Positions 13,368-14,498 of a stretch of DNA of 14,498 bases are shown one piece after another. Positions within the stretch are counted from its first letter, which is position 1, and each line of letters starts with the position of its first letter. A model generated the notes under the pieces. It saw only the letters and a program-made list of their open reading frames with translations, was not told the origin of the DNA and ran no database searches. The stretch comes from an uncultured Synechococcus sp. (lineage in GTDB: Bacteria > Cyanobacteriota > Cyanobacteriia > PCC-6307 > Cyanobiaceae), in assembly GCA_937930135.1 (NCBI GenBank), contig CALGVO010000200.1, positions 1 to 14,498 on the forward strand. Reading direction: 5' to 3'. The translations under genes were made by a program, and so were the position numbers.

Positions 13368-14498
13368 ATGCAGGCAGACATGGTGGCGCCGACCCCTGTT
13401 GTTTCCCGCTTTCTTTCTCGCCTCCATTCCCCTGAACGTCCGGTTCTGGTGTTTGACGGTGCCACTGGCACGTCCTTGCAGCAACTCAATCTCACCGCTG
13501 AGGATTTTGGGGGTCCCGAACTCGAGGGATGCAACGAGAATCTGGTGGTCACCCGTCCGGATGCAGTGCAGGCCGTGCATCGCCAGTTTCTGGAGGCCGG
13601 CTGCGATGTGATCGAGACCGACACCTTCGGTGCCGCCTCGGTGGTGTTGGCGGAATACGGCCTCCAGGATCAGGCGTTTGCGCTCAACAAACGGGCGGCT
13701 GAATTGGCGCGCACGGTGGCGCAGGAGTACAGCACTACGGAGAAGCCCCGATTCGTGGCCGGCTCGATGGGACCGACCACCAAACTGCCGACCCTGGGCC
13801 ATATCGGCTTCGACACCCTGAAAGAGGCCTATCGCGAACAGGCCGCCGGGCTGTTGGCCGGTGATGTGGATCTGTTCATCATCGAAACCTGCCAGGACGT
13901 GCTGCAGATCAAAGCGGCGCTCCAGGGGGTGGAGGCCGCCTTCGCCGACGCCGGTGAACGCCGGCCCCTGATGGTGTCGGTGACGATGGAAACCACCGGC
14001 ACCATGTTGGTGGGATCCGATATCGCCGCTGTGGTCGCAATTCTGGAACCTTTCGCCATCGACATTCTCGGCCTGAACTGCGCCACGGGGCCGGAACAGA
14101 TGAAGGAGCACATCCGCTATCTGGCGGAGCATTCCCCGTTTGTGGTGAGTTGCATTCCTAATGCCGGCCTGCCCGAAAATGTAGGTGGTGTGGCGCACTA
14201 CCGCCTGCAGCCGCTGGAGCTGAAGATGCAGCTCATGCACTTCGTGGAAGATCTCGGTGTGCAGGTGATTGGTGGCTGCTGCGGCACCACACCGGCGCAT
14301 ATTCAGGCACTCTCGGAGTTGTCCGGTGATCTCAAGCCAGCGCAGCGTCCCTGCCGCACGGAGCATCGCCAACGGCTGCAGCTCAGCTACGAACCTGCGG
14401 CAGCCTCCATTTATGGCGCCACGTCGTATCAACAGGACAATTCGTTTCTGATCATCGGTGAGCGCCTCAACGCCAGCGGTTCCAAGAAAGTGCGGGAA
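13368..14498 (+). CDS. metH: B12-dependent methionine synthase, N-terminal 377 residues (partial, 3' end outside window)
   Basis: MetH transfers a methyl group from 5-methyltetrahydrofolate through cobalamin to homocysteine. The window holds the homocysteine-binding barrel (about 24-318) and the first residues of the folate-binding domain. The three zinc cysteines that activate homocysteine are present: C238 in GLNCATGP and C304-C305 in GGCCGTTPAHI. FDGATGTSLQ (29-38) and ETDTFGA (83-89) are further family marks. After a linker, FLIIGERLNASGSKKVRE (360-377) opens the pterin-binding domain, and this excludes a stand-alone homocysteine methyltransferase. The cobalamin-binding and reactivation domains should lie beyond the edge. 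ATG 13368 and ATG 13380 are both possible starts; neither has a clear Shine-Dalgarno. MetH needs the corrinoid made by the pathway that includes the nearby cobN. Confidence 0.96.
   Translation, partial: MQADMVAPTPVVSRFLSRLHSPERPVLVFDGATGTSLQQLNLTAEDFGGPELEGCNENLVVTRPDAVQAVHRQFLEAGCDVIETDTFGAASVVLAEYGLQDQAFALNKRAAELARTVAQEYSTTEKPRFVAGSMGPTTKLPTLGHIGFDTLKEAYREQAAGLLAGDVDLFIIETCQDVLQIKAALQGVEAAFADAGERRPLMVSVTMETTGTMLVGSDIAAVVAILEPFAIDILGLNCATGPEQMKEHIRYLAEHSPFVVSCIPNAGLPENVGGVAHYRLQPLELKMQLMHFVEDLGVQVIGGCCGTTPAHIQALSELSGDLKPAQRPCRTEHRQRLQLSYEPAAASIYGATSYQQDNSFLIIGERLNASGSKKVRE

Overview
The window looks like a stretch of core chromosome from a marine picocyanobacterium, most probably a high-GC marine Synechococcus. 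The evidence is the gene content: a HemJ-type protoporphyrinogen oxidase, a CobN/ChlH-family cobaltochelatase, B12-dependent MetH, a PBP4-type carboxypeptidase, and a photolyase-like protein of the bacterial (6-4) family. Genes are packed tightly with almost no spacers, and the sequence is GC-rich. I see no insertion sequence, integrase, CRISPR array, tRNA, rRNA or attachment site. No stretch longer than 300 bases lacks a gene, and the largest spacers are about 66 bases.

Layout. (1) 1-1457, plus strand: the 3' end of a short-tailed protein (possibly DUF4330), then a secreted PBP4-type D-Ala-D-Ala carboxypeptidase. (2) 1432-2867, minus strand: coaD translationally coupled (ATGA) to a Gln/Glu-rich coiled-coil protein whose 3' end overlaps the carboxypeptidase gene by 26 bases. 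(3) 2934-6688, plus strand: a tight run of uvrC, a small exported four-cysteine protein, and a photolyase/cryptochrome-related flavoprotein. (4) 6724-8539, plus strand: hemJ, a PHP-domain phosphoesterase overlapping it by 11 bases, and a small unrecognised cytosolic protein. (5) 8557-12345, minus strand: cobN, full length. (6) 12412-14498, plus strand: ilvE, then the first 377 codons of metH, cut by the window edge.

How the genes relate. uvrC and the photolyase-like gene form a UV-damage repair cluster with an unknown exported protein between them. Both proteins appear to have lost iron-sulfur ligands that are known in their families: all four positions in the photolyase-like protein, and one of four in UvrC. 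HemJ and CobN both act on tetrapyrroles. CobN makes the corrinoid on which MetH depends, although the two genes are on opposite strands with ilvE between them. Putative -10 boxes of the form TA(G/A)G(G/A)T lie 21-23 bases before the starts of coaD, hemJ and metH, which suggests very short leaders.

The window is mostly housekeeping. The points most worth following are the iron-sulfur losses in the repair cluster, the four-Cys exported protein inside it, the coiled-coil partner of coaD, and the small protein at 7991-8539.
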